From assembly GCF_002585305.1 (NCBI RefSeq), contig NZ_NUNF01000098.1, forward strand, positions 1 through 33,360: DNA of 33,360 bases, written 5' to 3'. The position numbers and the translations under genes are program-made. The DNA comes from Bacillus sp. AFS037270. GTDB lineage: Bacteria; Bacillota; Bacilli; Bacillales_B; DSM-18226. The notes beneath the pieces were generated by a model that made no database searches, was not told where the DNA came from, and saw only the letters and a list, made by a program, of their open reading frames with translations. This document shows, in pieces, positions 1 through 8,900 of the stretch; the stretch's first letter is position 1, and every line of letters starts with the position of its first letter.

Positions 1-53
1 GCCGGCTCGTCTTGTGCTTGTCGGGGCTGATCAAGGCGCTTGCGCTTTTCTTA
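1..53 (-). repeat. Partial dispersed repeat, TAAGAAAAGC family, inverted copy
   Basis: Read on the minus strand from 53 to 1 this matches the last 33 bases of the window at 30 of 33 positions, and its first bases match the element after murC (8702). It shares the TAAGAAAAGC start, a CGCC block and a TCAGC block. The copy is cut by the window edge. It lies between the edge and the ytnP ribosome binding site, and no gene is visible in it. Confidence 0.75.
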
Positions 54-111
54 TTTTTTATTATTATGAATCCAGATAATGTTAATATATATAGAAAGGG
101 GGAGTTGAAAA

Positions 112-954
112 ATGGACACATTAAAGATTGGCAATGTTTCGCTTACTTGGTTATCAGGCGGTGTCACATACCTCGATGGCGGTGCAATGTTTGGGGTTGT
201 TCCAAAAGGGTTATGGTCAAAAAAATATCCGGCTAATGATAAAAATCAAATTGAACTTCCGACAGATCCGATTTTAATTCAAATGAATGGGAAACATATT
301 TTAGTTGAATCAGGATTGGGAAAGGGAAAATTAACGGGGAAACAATTAAGAAATTATGGGGTCACAAAAGAATCAGAGGTTGAGGAATCTCTACAACGAT
401 TAGGGGTAGCTCCTGAAAGTATCGACTTTGTTTTAATGACTCATATGCATTTTGATCATGCTTGTGGACTGACAAAGCTAGTAAATGGGCAGTATATCTC
501 GACCTTTCCTAATGCCCAAATTATTACTTCCCAGGTAGAATGGGATGAATTGAGAAATCCGAATATTCGCTCGAAAAATACATATTGGCGGGAAAACTGG
601 GAGGCGGTTGAATCACAGGTTGTCCCTTTTGAAGAAAAATGGGAATTTGGAGCCATAACCATGATCCATACGGGCGGGCATAGTGATGGGCATTCGATTC
701 TTCTTATTGAAGATGGAGGTGAAACCTGCATTCACATGGCCGACCTAATGGCCACCCATGCTCATCAAAATGTTTTATGGGTCATGGCTTACGACGACTA
801 CCCTATGACTTCCATTGCCGGAAAGCAAAAGTGGCTTACCCTTGGGCTTGAGAAAAATGCTTGGTTTACCTTCTATCATGATACTTTCTACCGGGCTGTA
901 AAATGGGATAAAGATGGTAAACAGCTTGTTGCAAGTATTAAAAGGGAACAATAA
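112..954 (+). CDS. ytnP: MBL-fold hydrolase YtnP (probable N-acyl-homoserine-lactone-type lactonase)
   Basis: A 280-residue metallo-beta-lactamase-fold protein. The metal-binding signature HMHFDH appears as T-H111-M-H113-F-D115-H116. Further metal-ligand candidates are the histidine in the [10 protein letters not shown] stretch and the aspartate in HMADLM. B. subtilis YtnP is a cytosolic lactonase reported to quench signalling of competing bacteria; the exact substrate here is inferred from that relationship. The start is fixed by the strong site GGGGGAG about 7 bases before the ATG. The gene ends in a hairpin terminator shared with the opposing ytzB, so it is transcribed on its own. Confidence 0.88.
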   Translation: MDTLKIGNVSLTWLSGGVTYLDGGAMFGVVPKGLWSKKYPANDKNQIELPTDPILIQMNGKHILVESGLGKGKLTGKQLRNYGVTKESEVEESLQRLGVAPESIDFVLMTHMHFDHACGLTKLVNGQYISTFPNAQIITSQVEWDELRNPNIRSKNTYWRENWEAVESQVVPFEEKWEFGAITMIHTGGHSDGHSILLIEDGGETCIHMADLMATHAHQNVLWVMAYDDYPMTSIAGKQKWLTLGLEKNAWFTFYHDTFYRAVKWDKDGKQLVASIKREQ

Positions 955-959
955 AGAAA

Positions 960-996
960 AATAGCCGTATCAACGATTGATGCGGCTATTTTATGA
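960..996. terminator. Bidirectional terminator between ytnP and ytzB
   Basis: A 13-bp stem (960-972 with 978-990, one G-T pair) closes a 5-base loop. A runs flank it on the left and T runs on the right, so it can serve both convergent genes. The ytzB stop codon lies just outside the stem. Confidence 0.85.
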
Positions 997-998
997 TT

Positions 999-1316
999 TT
1001 ATGTTGAAAAAGGAATTAGGTCTAGAAGTGTACCGGTTTGTGCATCGGCAATAAATTCATATTGCTGGATGTTCCCATCCGTATTTTGGGATATACCGCC
1101 TTTATAAACACGATACGTCATTTGGTTTTTATCGTAAGGCTCTGCTTCCATATGAATCCATGAGCCTAGAATCGAACCTTTTGGCTGAAGATGTTTTTTA
1201 ACCGCCCCTAACACCCTTTCTGGTGAAACATTTGTTTTTTGAGTGAGGATTTCCTTGGTTACATATCCACCAACTATTCCGACTGCTGCACCTAAGAAAA
1301 AAGACTTCCAGTTCAT
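999..1316 (-). CDS. ytzB: Small PepSY-type membrane-anchored protein YtzB
   Basis: A 105-residue protein. Residues 5-22 form a short glycine-rich hydrophobic segment (LGAAVGIVGGYV) that could be an uncleaved anchor or signal. The rest is soluble and resembles one PepSY domain, with a closing strand pattern (YEFIADAQTGTLLDL) typical of that fold. PepSY domains are often linked to peptidase inhibition, but no function is shown here. Length, strand and place between ytnP and ytoP match B. subtilis YtzB. The start follows a GGAGGTGG site. It is convergent with ytnP and divergent from ytoP. Confidence 0.8.
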   Translation of the reverse strand: MNWKSFFLGAAVGIVGGYVTKEILTQKTNVSPERVLGAVKKHLQPKGSILGSWIHMEAEPYDKNQMTYRVYKGGISQNTDGNIQQYEFIADAQTGTLLDLIPFST

Positions 1317-1416
1317 TTATCCACCTCCAAAATAGGAAAAGATTGCAAAAAGATTCTCTTTTCAGTATACCTTATTTAAAGTTAAGAGGATAATATTACT
1401 ACACGAATATGAATTA

Positions 1417-1446
1417 TTGGTAACAGTGAAGTGGATTTTGTAAAAT
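1417..1446 (+). promoter_or_regulatory. Candidate SigA promoter of ytoP
   Basis: TTGGTA (1417-1422), an 18-base spacer and TAAAAT (1441-1446) preceded by TTTTG. This would give a leader of about 80 bases before ytoP. It is prediction by eye only. Confidence 0.4.
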
Positions 1447-1532
1447 ATAGTAGAAAAGCCGTAATCCGTATCTAAGTGAAATGGAAGGGCTAAGTTAATA
1501 GGATGAAAGTAAATACATAAAGGAGTCTTATC

Positions 1533-2606
1533 ATGAACGAACAAACTCTAAAGCTTTTTCAAACATTAACGGAGCTGCCTGGCGCACCTGGGAATGAGCA
1601 CTTAGTCAGAAATTTCATGAGAGAGCAGCTGGGGTTATACTCAGATGAAATTGTTCAAGATAATTTGGGCAGTATTTTTGGTGTGAAAAAAGGAAGTCAA
1701 CAAGGGCCATCCGTAATGGTAGCAGGGCATATGGATGAAGTAGGGTTCATGGTTACAGCAATTACGGAAAATGGGATGATCCGCTTTCAGCCACTAGGAG
1801 GCTGGTGGAGTCAAGTGCTTCTTGCCCAGCGTGTCCAAGTCATCACAAAAAATGGGCCTGTTATTGGTGTGGTTGGTTCCATTCCGCCGCATTTATTAGA
1901 TGAATCAAAGAAAAACAAACCGATGGAAATAAAGAATATGTTAATTGATATTGGGGCTGATAATCGAGCGGATGCCGAGCGGATTGGCATTAAACCAGGT
2001 CAGGCCATCCTGCCGATTTGCCCATTTACACCAATGGCTAATGAAAAGAAAATTTTAGCTAAGGCTTGGGATAATCGCTATGGCTGTGGATTGGCAATTG
2101 AATTACTTCAAGAACTTAAGGATGTGTCATTGCCAAATATTCTTTATTCTGGAGCAACCGTTCAAGAGGAAGTAGGTTTACGTGGAGCACAAACGGCGGC
2201 GAATATGATTAAGCCCGATATCTTTTTTGCCCTTGATGCGAGCCCTGCTAATGATATGACAGGGGATAAACGAGAATTTGGCCAGCTTGGGAAGGGAACA
2301 TTGCTTCGAATCCTTGACCGCTCCATGGTTACCCATCGTGGTATGCGGGAATTTGTGCTTGATACGGCGGAAACTCATCAAATTCCTTATCAATATTTTG
2401 TTTCCCAAGGCGGGACAGACGCTGGTCGTGTCCATTTATCGAATGAAGGTGTTCCAAGTGCAGTAGTTGGTATTTGTTCTCGTTACATCCATACACATGC
2501 TTCCATCATCCATATTGATGATTATGCGGCTGCCAAAGAATTATTGGTGAAACTCGTTAAAGCATGCGACCAAGCTACAGTAGATACCATCAAATCAAAC
2601 AGCTAA
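1533..2606 (+). CDS. ytoP: M42-family metalloaminopeptidase YtoP
   Basis: A 357-residue cytosolic aminopeptidase of family M42 (glutamyl or deblocking aminopeptidase type, usually tetrahedral dodecamers). Visible site residues are AGHMDEVG (H66, D68), the bridging aspartate in WDNRYGCG (D180), the catalytic pair in QEEVGLRG (E212, E213), D235 in LDASP, and a late histidine in HTHASI. All expected two-metal ligands seem present, so the enzyme should be active. It follows an AAAGGAG site with 8-base spacing. A hairpin rather than a clear terminator separates it from the next gene, so the two may be co-transcribed. The peptide substrate cannot be told from sequence. Confidence 0.9.
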   Translation: MNEQTLKLFQTLTELPGAPGNEHLVRNFMREQLGLYSDEIVQDNLGSIFGVKKGSQQGPSVMVAGHMDEVGFMVTAITENGMIRFQPLGGWWSQVLLAQRVQVITKNGPVIGVVGSIPPHLLDESKKNKPMEIKNMLIDIGADNRADAERIGIKPGQAILPICPFTPMANEKKILAKAWDNRYGCGLAIELLQELKDVSLPNILYSGATVQEEVGLRGAQTAANMIKPDIFFALDASPANDMTGDKREFGQLGKGTLLRILDRSMVTHRGMREFVLDTAETHQIPYQYFVSQGGTDAGRVHLSNEGVPSAVVGICSRYIHTHASIIHIDDYAAAKELLVKLVKACDQATVDTIKSNS

Positions 2607-2611
2607 TAAAT

Positions 2612-2634
2612 AGGAGGCATACATCGTGCCTCCT
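2612..2634 (+). promoter_or_regulatory. Hairpin carrying a Shine-Dalgarno sequence between ytoP and the DUF84 gene
   Basis: AGGAGGCA (2612-2619) pairs perfectly with TGCCTCCT (2627-2634) across a 7-base loop. The left arm is a full ribosome binding site placed 8 bases before an in-frame GTG at 2626, which overlaps the right arm. There is no T run, so it is a poor terminator. It may hide an alternative start. Confidence 0.5.
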
Positions 2635-2661
2635 CTTCAATGTGGAAAGAGGAGATTCAAC

Positions 2662-3189
2662 ATGAGAATTGTTATCGGATCAAAGAATCCTGCCAAGATT
2701 ACAGCTGTCCAAAATAGCTTTTCCAAAGAAGAAAGTGAATTTATTTCTTTAGATATCCCATCTGGCGTGAACCACCAGCCGTTTTCTGATGAAGAAACGA
2801 TTCGAGGCGCCATCAATCGGGCACTTGGGGCACTAAAACAAGGAAATGGTGATATTGGGATTGGCCTCGAAGGCGGCGTACAGGAGACAAGCCACGGATT
2901 ATTGCTGTGTAATTGGGGAGCCCTCGCTGCAAACGGGATGGAACCGCTAATAGCCGGAGGAGCTAGATTCCTTTTACCGGAAGAAGTGGCTTCAAGGCTC
3001 AGAGCAGGTGAGGAATTAGGACCTGTAATGGATGACTATGCTAAAAAGAAGAATGTTAGAAAACATGAAGGGGCAGTTGGCATTTTTACGAATGGCTTAG
3101 TGAATCGAGTCGATATGTTTACACATCTAACCACCTTACTAGTCGGACAATTTACATATTACTCCCATGAAAAAGTCGTGCGGAAGTGA
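2662..3189 (+). CDS. DUF84 family NTP phosphatase (inosine/xanthosine triphosphatase-like)
   Basis: A 175-residue protein of the DUF84 / YjjX family. Members hydrolyse non-canonical purine nucleotides such as ITP and XTP. It has the family start MRIVIGSKNPAK, which contacts nucleotide phosphate, and the acidic-glycine motif GIGLEGGV in the middle. I chose ATG 2662, preceded by AGAGGAG, because the family motif begins exactly there. An in-frame GTG at 2626 with its own AGGAGG would add 12 residues but lies inside a hairpin. A housecleaning role is inferred from family membership. Confidence 0.8.
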   Translation: MRIVIGSKNPAKITAVQNSFSKEESEFISLDIPSGVNHQPFSDEETIRGAINRALGALKQGNGDIGIGLEGGVQETSHGLLLCNWGALAANGMEPLIAGGARFLLPEEVASRLRAGEELGPVMDDYAKKKNVRKHEGAVGIFTNGLVNRVDMFTHLTTLLVGQFTYYSHEKVVRK

Positions 3190-3293
3190 CTTTAGGACAA
3201 CTGTGCATAAGATTGGACTCTACAAAGCGTATACTGTTATGATTTAGAAGGAAAGTTAATGTATAGGTAAATAAATAAACGGAGGCGTTCAAT

Positions 3294-3608
3294 TTGAAAA
3301 ATTTAGAATCACTTGAGCAATTTGAGCAGCTGCGTAATCAAGGGAAAACTATTTTTATGTTTTCTGCAGAATGGTGTGGGGATTGCCGTTTTATTGAGCC
3401 GGTGCTGCCAGAGATTGAAGAGAAGTTTAACGAATTTACATTTATCCATGTAGACCGCGATCAATTTATTGATATCTGCCAGCAAGTAGATGTATATGGG
3501 ATTCCTAGCTTTATTGCCTACGAGAATGGAAAAGAACTTGGCCGATTTGTCAGTAAAGACCGAAAAACACAAGAAGAAATCGAGGCATTTATTTCAGGTC
3601 TGAAGTAA
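3294..3608 (+). CDS. ytpP: Thioredoxin-like protein YtpP
   Basis: A 104-residue single-domain thioredoxin fold. The redox motif is W27-C28-G29-D30-C31, and the cis-proline is P71 in YGIPSF. The CGDC pair differs from the CGPC of main thioredoxins, which suggests a different redox potential or client. Both cysteines are present, so disulfide exchange is possible. It starts at TTG after GGAGGCG; no ATG lies nearby. A hairpin terminator follows. Place and length match B. subtilis YtpP, whose client is not known to me. Confidence 0.88.
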   Translation: MKNLESLEQFEQLRNQGKTIFMFSAEWCGDCRFIEPVLPEIEEKFNEFTFIHVDRDQFIDICQQVDVYGIPSFIAYENGKELGRFVSKDRKTQEEIEAFISGLK

Positions 3609-3617
3609 TAGAAAATT

Positions 3618-3654
3618 AAAACCCTGTCTCTCTTTTGGAGTAGGGGTTTTTTAT
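3618..3654 (+). terminator. Terminator after ytpP
   Basis: AAAACCC and GGGGTTTT arms with an inner CTC/GAG pairing, followed by a run of T. The stem is imperfect but the T tract is clear. Confidence 0.7.
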
Positions 3655-3693
3655 TGTAAAATAAATGAAAGCTTCTTACCACGGAGGTAAACA

Positions 3694-4488
3694 ATGAAAA
3701 TGGACAGTAGACTGATGCGCCAGAAATTAGAGGCGCGTTTGGCATCGGATGATCGACAGATTACTTATGACAGAGAAAAAGATCAGCTTCGTATCGAAAG
3801 TAAATCGACAGGAAAAGGAATCAGCATCGCCTTACCAGGGGTAATCGCCAAATGGCATGTTGAGAAAGAAAAGGCCATTGATGAAATTGTTTATTATGTA
3901 CAAGAAGGCCTGCATGCCATGGAGAACACTGCCGATCTAAAAGATCAGCTCAAACAGATCTTTCCTGTCATACGGTCTGCTTCCTTTCCAGCAGAAGCAG
4001 AAGAAGGCGTGCCATTTCTGACGGAAGAACATACCGCTGAAACAAGAATTTATTATGCAATTGATATGGGGAATACTTATCGTTTGATTGATACACGCAT
4101 GATGAAAAAAGAGGGATGGACTGCCAACAATATTAAGGAGATGGCCTTATTTAATGTTAGGTCCCTATCCACCCCTATAAAGGAAGACCAAGTGGCCGGG
4201 AATGTTTTTTATTTTCTTAACACCAATGATGGCTACGATGCCAGCAGGATCTTAAATAAGGGTTTCCTTAATGAGATGGAGAAACAAATCACAGGAACCA
4301 TGGTATTGTCCGTACCACATCAAGATGTATTAATTATTGCGGATATCCGCAATGACAGGGGCTATGATGTAATCGCTCAAATGGCGATGAGCTTTTTTGC
4401 GAATGGAAGGGTGCCGATTACGGCCTTATCATTTTTATATGAGAACGGTGAATTAGAGCCAATCTTTATTTTAGGGAAAAATAAATGA
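3694..4488 (+). CDS. ytpQ: DUF1444 family protein YtpQ
   Basis: A 264-residue soluble protein with no membrane segment or signal and no catalytic motif I can name. Length, context (ytpP before, sftA after) and the overall sequence fit DUF1444 protein YtpQ of Bacillus. The ATG follows GGAGGT with suitable spacing; a second in-frame ATG two codons later is less well placed. In B. subtilis, as I recall, ytpR (a tRNA-binding-domain protein) follows it. Here a terminator comes at once and no ytpR is present. Function is unknown. Confidence 0.82.
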   Translation: MKMDSRLMRQKLEARLASDDRQITYDREKDQLRIESKSTGKGISIALPGVIAKWHVEKEKAIDEIVYYVQEGLHAMENTADLKDQLKQIFPVIRSASFPAEAEEGVPFLTEEHTAETRIYYAIDMGNTYRLIDTRMMKKEGWTANNIKEMALFNVRSLSTPIKEDQVAGNVFYFLNTNDGYDASRILNKGFLNEMEKQITGTMVLSVPHQDVLIIADIRNDRGYDVIAQMAMSFFANGRVPITALSFLYENGELEPIFILGKNK

Positions 4489-4495
4489 GGCCTTG

Positions 4496-4523
4496 AAAGG
4501 GATCACATCAAGTGGTCTTTTTT
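4496..4523 (+). terminator. Terminator after ytpQ
   Basis: An 11-pair stem (4496-4506 with 4512-4522, several G-T pairs) with loop ATCAA, running into six T. It separates ytpQ from sftA. Confidence 0.8.
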
Positions 4524-4603
4524 CATGGTAACTTTCCTATTGTATCCAATTCCAACATATTTCGACTCATTCTCAAGATTTGTGTCGATAAAATAAGAAA
4601 AAC

Positions 4604-4612
4604 TGATAAAAT
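4604..4612 (+). promoter_or_regulatory. Extended -10 promoter of sftA
   Basis: TGATAAAAT is a TGn-extended -10 box. The nearest -35-like hexamer, TTGTGT at 4580, is 21 bases away, so the extended element probably does the work. Transcription would begin near 4619, after the in-frame ATG at 4616, which argues for the TTG start at 4646. Confidence 0.5.
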
Positions 4613-4645
4613 AGAATGATAGATGAACAAGAAAGAGTGATAGTT

Positions 4646-7177
4646 TTGAGTTGGATCCAAAACTTTTTCCAAAAGTTAAGGAAAGAAGAGGAAGATGAGG
4701 GAAGAATTACTGATTATTTCCTGAATAGGGAGTCAGATAATCACCTTACCATCAGTCAATATGATAGCCTAAAGGATTTAGATGCTAGAATAGCTTATCA
4801 ATATCCAAAGGGAGATAGTCCCCCTCCAAGAATTAAAGAATCGAATCAGAGGCAAATAACAAGCCGTTCGAAGCGATTACCAGATTTACCGAAAAAAAGT
4901 AAATTAGTAGAAAATACTACAATTACACCTGAAATTCCAAAGGTAAAGTCTGTCATAAAAGAGCAAAAATCACGCCCGCGAGGCCCGTTTCATCCAACCG
5001 AGATCCCTTCACCTGTTTTCGGATTTAACAGGCCGCAAAAGACAACTAGCATCGTTGAGCATGAATTAAGCGATTTTTTAAATGATGAACTTGATGAACA
5101 ATTGAACAAAACCATTGGAATAAACCCAAGTCTAAACAAAGTTCTACTTGAAAGCGATGCGTATGACATTGGAAAACAAAGTCATAACAATCAAATTAAT
5201 CAAACCCAGGTGATAAAGAAAGGGTCCGATTCTTCTGAAAAGAAGGAATATGAGCAAGCCGTACCTAATGAACTTAGATTTGAGGAAAATATTCAAGCAG
5301 AAACTAAGGGGCTTATATTCGAGGAGATGGTTCAAGCCGAAGTTGTTGAGCCTGCATTTAAAGAAGATGTTCAAGCCGAAGTTGTTGAGCCTGCATTTGT
5401 AGAAGATGTTCAAGCCGAAGCACTTGAGCTTATTTTAGGGGCAAGAGTTCAAGTTGAAGCTGGTGGACCTGAATTAAAAGAAAATGCCCAGACTGAAACG
5501 ATTGAATCCGCTTTTGAGAAAGAGGACCATCAACTGGACCAAACAGAAGAAGTTGAGGCAGATTTTGAAACGCAAGCTCCCCCGGCTGCACGGTCTCGCT
5601 TGCCTTTTAATGTGATGATGCTTAAGCAAGATAAGCAAAAATGGGAAGAAAGAAAGCGGAAAAGGGAGCTTTCACAAGAGCAGCATCTTCAGCAAGAGAA
5701 AACTTTAGTGCAAGAAGTCCCAGTTAGCGAAATGCCATCAGTCCATGAGGAAGTACAGAATGAAGGACTATATATCCTTCCAAAATCCAATTTATTAAGT
5801 CCTCCTGTAACAGAAGTTCTGGATACAGAATGGATTGAAGGGCAAAAGGAGCTGTTGAATCTAACACTTAAGAACTTTAACGTAGGGGCAAGTGTGGTCA
5901 ATGTGACTCAGGGGCCGTCTGTTACCCGCTTTGAAGTACAGCCAGAACCAGGGGTAAAAGTAAATAAAATCACTAATTTAAGTGATGATATTAAATTAAG
6001 TCTTGCAGCCCGGGATATCCGAATTGAGGCACCAATCCCCGGGAAACATACGATTGGAATCGAAGTGCCAAACCAAAAATCAAGACCGGTACTGATAAAC
6101 GAAATTATTGGGAGCAGTGTTTTTAAAGAGTCTGCCTCTCCTTTAACAGCCGTGCTTGGACTTGATATTGCTGGGAAGCCAATTGTTACGGATTTAAAAA
6201 AAATGCCGCATGGTCTCATTGCAGGGGCAACAGGGTCGGGAAAGAGTGTTTGTATTAACTCGATTTTGATTAGTCTGTTATATAAAGCCCGGCCGGAAGA
6301 ATTAAAACTCTTACTTATTGACCCGAAAATGGTAGAGCTTGCACCTTATAATCGGGTTCCACACCTAGTGAGCCCAGTTATTACTGATGTGAAGGCAGCA
6401 ACGGCGGCTTTGAAATGGGCTGTTGATGAAATGGAACGGCGCTATGAACTTTTTGCTCATACTGGCGTCCGTGATATCAACCGTTTTAACGAATTAGCCG
6501 TTCAACATAAGCGTTATTCTGACAAATTGCCGTTTATCGTGATCGTTATTGATGAGCTGGCCGATTTAATGATGATGTCGCCAGCTGATGTTGAGGAGGC
6601 TATTTGCCGTATTGCTCAAAAAGCAAGGGCTTGCGGTATACATCTGATTGTGGCTACGCAGAGACCATCGGTTGATGTAATTACAGGGTTAATTAAGGCA
6701 AATATCCCAACAAGAATCGCTTTCTCTGTTTCTTCTCAGGTTGATTCTCGTACGATTATTGATATTGGTGGAGCAGAAAGACTACTTGGCCGTGGTGATA
6801 TGCTATTCTTAGAGAATGGTTCATCCAAACCTGTCCGTCTGCAAGGGACGTTTGTCTCGGATGAAGAAATCGATCTTGTTGTTGCACACGTAAGAGAGCA
6901 GCAAGAGCCAGATTACTTATTTGAGCAGGAAGAACTGTTAAAAAAGGCACAGGTTGTCGAGGACGAGGATGAATTGTTTTATGATGCCTGTGAATTTATT
7001 GTCCATAATGGCAATGCATCTACATCCAGCCTGCAGCGGCGCTTCAAAATTGGCTATAACCGAGCTGCGAGATTAATGGATATGCTCGAACAAAATGGAT
7101 ATATTACGAGTGCAAATGGAAGTAAACCGCGAGAAGTTTTAATCACGGAAGCTGATTTAGAATCGATGCAAGACTAG
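4646..7177 (+). CDS. sftA: Septum-associated DNA translocase SftA (FtsK/SpoIIIE family)
   Basis: An 843-residue FtsK-type motor that in Bacillus moves DNA away from the closing septum and is soluble. No transmembrane helices are seen, as expected for SftA and unlike SpoIIIE. After the N-terminus (MSWIQNFF) comes a long charged low-complexity linker with six 13-residue repeats (5291-5524). Next is the motor: Walker A GATGSGKS at 527-534 and Walker B IVIDELADL with D636. The C-terminal winged-helix gamma domain (FKIGYNRAARLMDMLEQNG) reads orienting DNA sequences. I chose TTG 4646, preceded by AAGAGTGAT, because family members start this way and the promoter lies too close to ATG 4616. Confidence 0.92.
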   Translation: MSWIQNFFQKLRKEEEDEGRITDYFLNRESDNHLTISQYDSLKDLDARIAYQYPKGDSPPPRIKESNQRQITSRSKRLPDLPKKSKLVENTTITPEIPKVKSVIKEQKSRPRGPFHPTEIPSPVFGFNRPQKTTSIVEHELSDFLNDELDEQLNKTIGINPSLNKVLLESDAYDIGKQSHNNQINQTQVIKKGSDSSEKKEYEQAVPNELRFEENIQAETKGLIFEEMVQAEVVEPAFKEDVQAEVVEPAFVEDVQAEALELILGARVQVEAGGPELKENAQTETIESAFEKEDHQLDQTEEVEADFETQAPPAARSRLPFNVMMLKQDKQKWEERKRKRELSQEQHLQQEKTLVQEVPVSEMPSVHEEVQNEGLYILPKSNLLSPPVTEVLDTEWIEGQKELLNLTLKNFNVGASVVNVTQGPSVTRFEVQPEPGVKVNKITNLSDDIKLSLAARDIRIEAPIPGKHTIGIEVPNQKSRPVLINEIIGSSVFKESASPLTAVLGLDIAGKPIVTDLKKMPHGLIAGATGSGKSVCINSILISLLYKARPEELKLLLIDPKMVELAPYNRVPHLVSPVITDVKAATAALKWAVDEMERRYELFAHTGVRDINRFNELAVQHKRYSDKLPFIVIVIDELADLMMMSPADVEEAICRIAQKARACGIHLIVATQRPSVDVITGLIKANIPTRIAFSVSSQVDSRTIIDIGGAERLLGRGDMLFLENGSSKPVRLQGTFVSDEEIDLVVAHVREQQEPDYLFEQEELLKKAQVVEDEDELFYDACEFIVHNGNASTSSLQRRFKIGYNRAARLMDMLEQNGYITSANGSKPREVLITEADLESMQD
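5291..5524 (+). repeat. Six tandem 39-bp (13-codon) repeats in the sftA linker
   Basis: Units start at 5291, 5330, 5369, 5408, 5447 and 5486. Encoded units: IQAETKGLIFEEM, VQAEVVEPAFKED, VQAEVVEPAFVED, VQAEALELILGAR, VQVEAGGPELKEN, AQTETIESAFEKE. Units 2 and 3 differ at only two bases, so that duplication is recent; the outer units have diverged. Confidence 0.95.
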
Positions 7178-7283
7178 TATTATTTGTTAATCTTCTGTAT
7201 TCTATATTAATGTGGATAGTTAAGTTAATAAAGAATACATTGATTATGCCAAAAAGTAACAAATAGTTTTTATGACTAAACAG

Positions 7284-7292
7284 TGCTATAAT
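7284..7292 (+). promoter_or_regulatory. Extended -10 promoter of murC
   Basis: TGCTATAAT combines a consensus TATAAT with an upstream TG. No good -35 is seen at 16-18 bases. The leader would be about 107 bases and would include the 7367 palindrome. Confidence 0.55.
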
Positions 7293-7366
7293 ATTGAATT
7301 GATTTCTTAATAATAATAAAACAACGTGTGCTTACATACTGATTAGCAATTACAGACAGATTTCAT

Positions 7367-7383
7367 ATACTGTTTAACAGTAT
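7367..7383 (+). promoter_or_regulatory. Perfect 17-bp palindrome upstream of murC (operator candidate)
   Basis: ATACTGTT-T-AACAGTAT: 8-bp arms around one central base, ending 10 bases before the murC ribosome binding site. The one-base spacing is too tight for an RNA hairpin and fits a dimeric DNA-binding protein better. The binding protein is unknown. Confidence 0.5.
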
Positions 7384-7405
7384 TACGTTGGTTGGAGGTT
7401 CTTCT

Positions 7406-8704
7406 ATGACTATTTACCATTTTGTAGGTATTAAGGGGTCTGGAATGAGTGCGCTCGCACAAGTTCTACATGATATGAAATTTCAGGTGCAAGGCTCCGA
7501 TGTCGAAAAGCGCTTTTTTACACAACTGGCTCTTGAACAATCCGGAATCACGATTCTCCCTTTTCAAAAGGAGAATATAAAGCCAGGCATGACCATCATT
7601 GCGGGAAATGCTTTTCCCGATTCCCATGAGGAAATACAAGAGGCGATGAGACTTGGACTTCCTATCATACGGTACCATCGTTTTTTAGGCGATTTTATGC
7701 AAAACTTTACAAGCATAGCCATAACAGGTGCTCATGGAAAAACATCTACAACTGGTTTGCTTTCTCATGTTATCGCTGGGGCAAAACCAACATCATTTTT
7801 AATTGGTGATGGAACAGGCAAGGGCGAGGAAGGGGCAGAGTATTTTGTCTTTGAAGCATGTGAATACAGAAGACATTTCTTATCGTACTTCCCTGACTAT
7901 GCGATCATGACAAACATTGATTTTGACCATCCGGATTATTTTGCCAATATTGATGACGTTTTTTCTGCCTTTCAAGAAATGGCCGTACAGGTTAAAAAGG
8001 GTATCTTTGCTTATGGTGATGATGAGCAGCTACAAAAAATCCAGGCAAAGGTGCCGGTTCTTTTCTATGGCTTTGGTGAAGAAAACGATTATCAAGCCAA
8101 GAACATCGTAAAGACAACTAATGGAACAAGCTTTGACGTATTTATTCGTAATACTTTCTATGACAATTTTTCGATTCCTACCTTCGGTGACCATAGTGTA
8201 CTCAATGCACTAGCAGTGATTGGGTTATGTCATTACGAGGAAATTGATTTGGAAATAGTAAAGGAACACCTACAATCATTCCAAGGTGTTAAAAGAAGAT
8301 TCTCCGAAAAAAGAGTAGGTTCGCAAATTTTAATTGATGATTATGCCCATCACCCAACTGAGATTAAGGCAACGATTGATGCAGCGAAGCAAAAATATCC
8401 AGATAAACAGATTATTGCTGTTTTCCAGCCGCATACCTTTACACGCACCCAAGCCTTTTTGGAGGATTTTGCAGAAAGCTTACGACAAGCAGACAAAGCT
8501 TATCTCTGTGAAATTTTTGGGTCTGCCAGGGAAAATCACGGCAAGCTCTCGATTAAAGACTTACAGGATAAAATTGAGGGAGCTGAAATTTTTTCAGAAG
8601 AGAATACTTCTGTATTAAACAAGTATGAGAACAGTGTCATTATTTTCATGGGTGCAGGAGATATTCAGAAATTTCAAGAATCCTATGAAAAACAACTTTC
8701 ATAA
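7406..8704 (+). CDS. murC: UDP-N-acetylmuramate--L-alanine ligase MurC
   Basis: A 432-residue cytosolic ATP-dependent ligase that adds L-alanine to UDP-MurNAc, the first peptide step of peptidoglycan synthesis. The N-terminal Rossmann-like domain starts with [11 protein letters not shown] (residues 9-19). The ATP loop is [10 protein letters not shown] (G108 to T115, K112). Mur ligase signatures follow in the central [10 protein letters not shown] and the C-terminal [10 protein letters not shown] and [11 protein letters not shown] 7406 follows TTGGAGG at good spacing and matches the B. subtilis N-terminus. Further motifs at the end (FMGAGDI) show it is complete. The stop codon is the first base triplet of a long repeat element. 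Confidence 0.97.
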   Translation: MTIYHFVGIKGSGMSALAQVLHDMKFQVQGSDVEKRFFTQLALEQSGITILPFQKENIKPGMTIIAGNAFPDSHEEIQEAMRLGLPIIRYHRFLGDFMQNFTSIAITGAHGKTSTTGLLSHVIAGAKPTSFLIGDGTGKGEEGAEYFVFEACEYRRHFLSYFPDYAIMTNIDFDHPDYFANIDDVFSAFQEMAVQVKKGIFAYGDDEQLQKIQAKVPVLFYGFGEENDYQAKNIVKTTNGTSFDVFIRNTFYDNFSIPTFGDHSVLNALAVIGLCHYEEIDLEIVKEHLQSFQGVKRRFSEKRVGSQILIDDYAHHPTEIKATIDAAKQKYPDKQIIAVFQPHTFTRTQAFLEDFAESLRQADKAYLCEIFGSARENHGKLSIKDLQDKIEGAEIFSEENTSVLNKYENSVIIFMGAGDIQKFQESYEKQLS

Positions 8705-8853
8705 GAAAAGCGGAATCGCCCTGGTCAGCGGCGTATGGCCTGGAGCGCTCCAACTGAGATAAAGGAAACACGAAGAGTGTCAGCTTTTTCGTGTTGACTT
8801 ATCGTAGGGCGGAGCGCGAAGGCGTCTCGCCGCTAGGGCGCTGGAGCTAGACA
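8702..8853 (+). repeat. Long nested-stem repeat element directly after murC
   Basis: It begins on the murC stop with the TAAGAAAAGC start shared with copies at both window ends and ends in CTGGAGCTAGACA. Five nested pairings are visible: 8717-8722 with 8835-8840, 8728-8733 with 8828-8833, 8745-8751 with 8811-8817, 8758-8762 with 8799-8803, and 8767-8774 with 8788-8795. It is GC-rich compared with its surroundings and has no coding sequence. Similar non-coding elements are, to my recollection, common in Bacillaceae genomes. Confidence 0.85.
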
Positions 8854-8900
8854 ATTCTCAAGGTCGCATAATTATACTTTTCTATCCTATATAAAAAGCA

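Noticed and set aside
12..236. 74-residue reading frame at the window start
   Set aside because: It overlaps the repeat element and the true ytnP frame, with no binding site of its own; the composition is not protein-like.
7196..7239. Inverted repeat TGTATTCT ... AGAATACA after sftA as a terminator
   Set aside because: Arms are AT-rich, the loop is about 28 bases and no T run follows; sftA has no convincing terminator.
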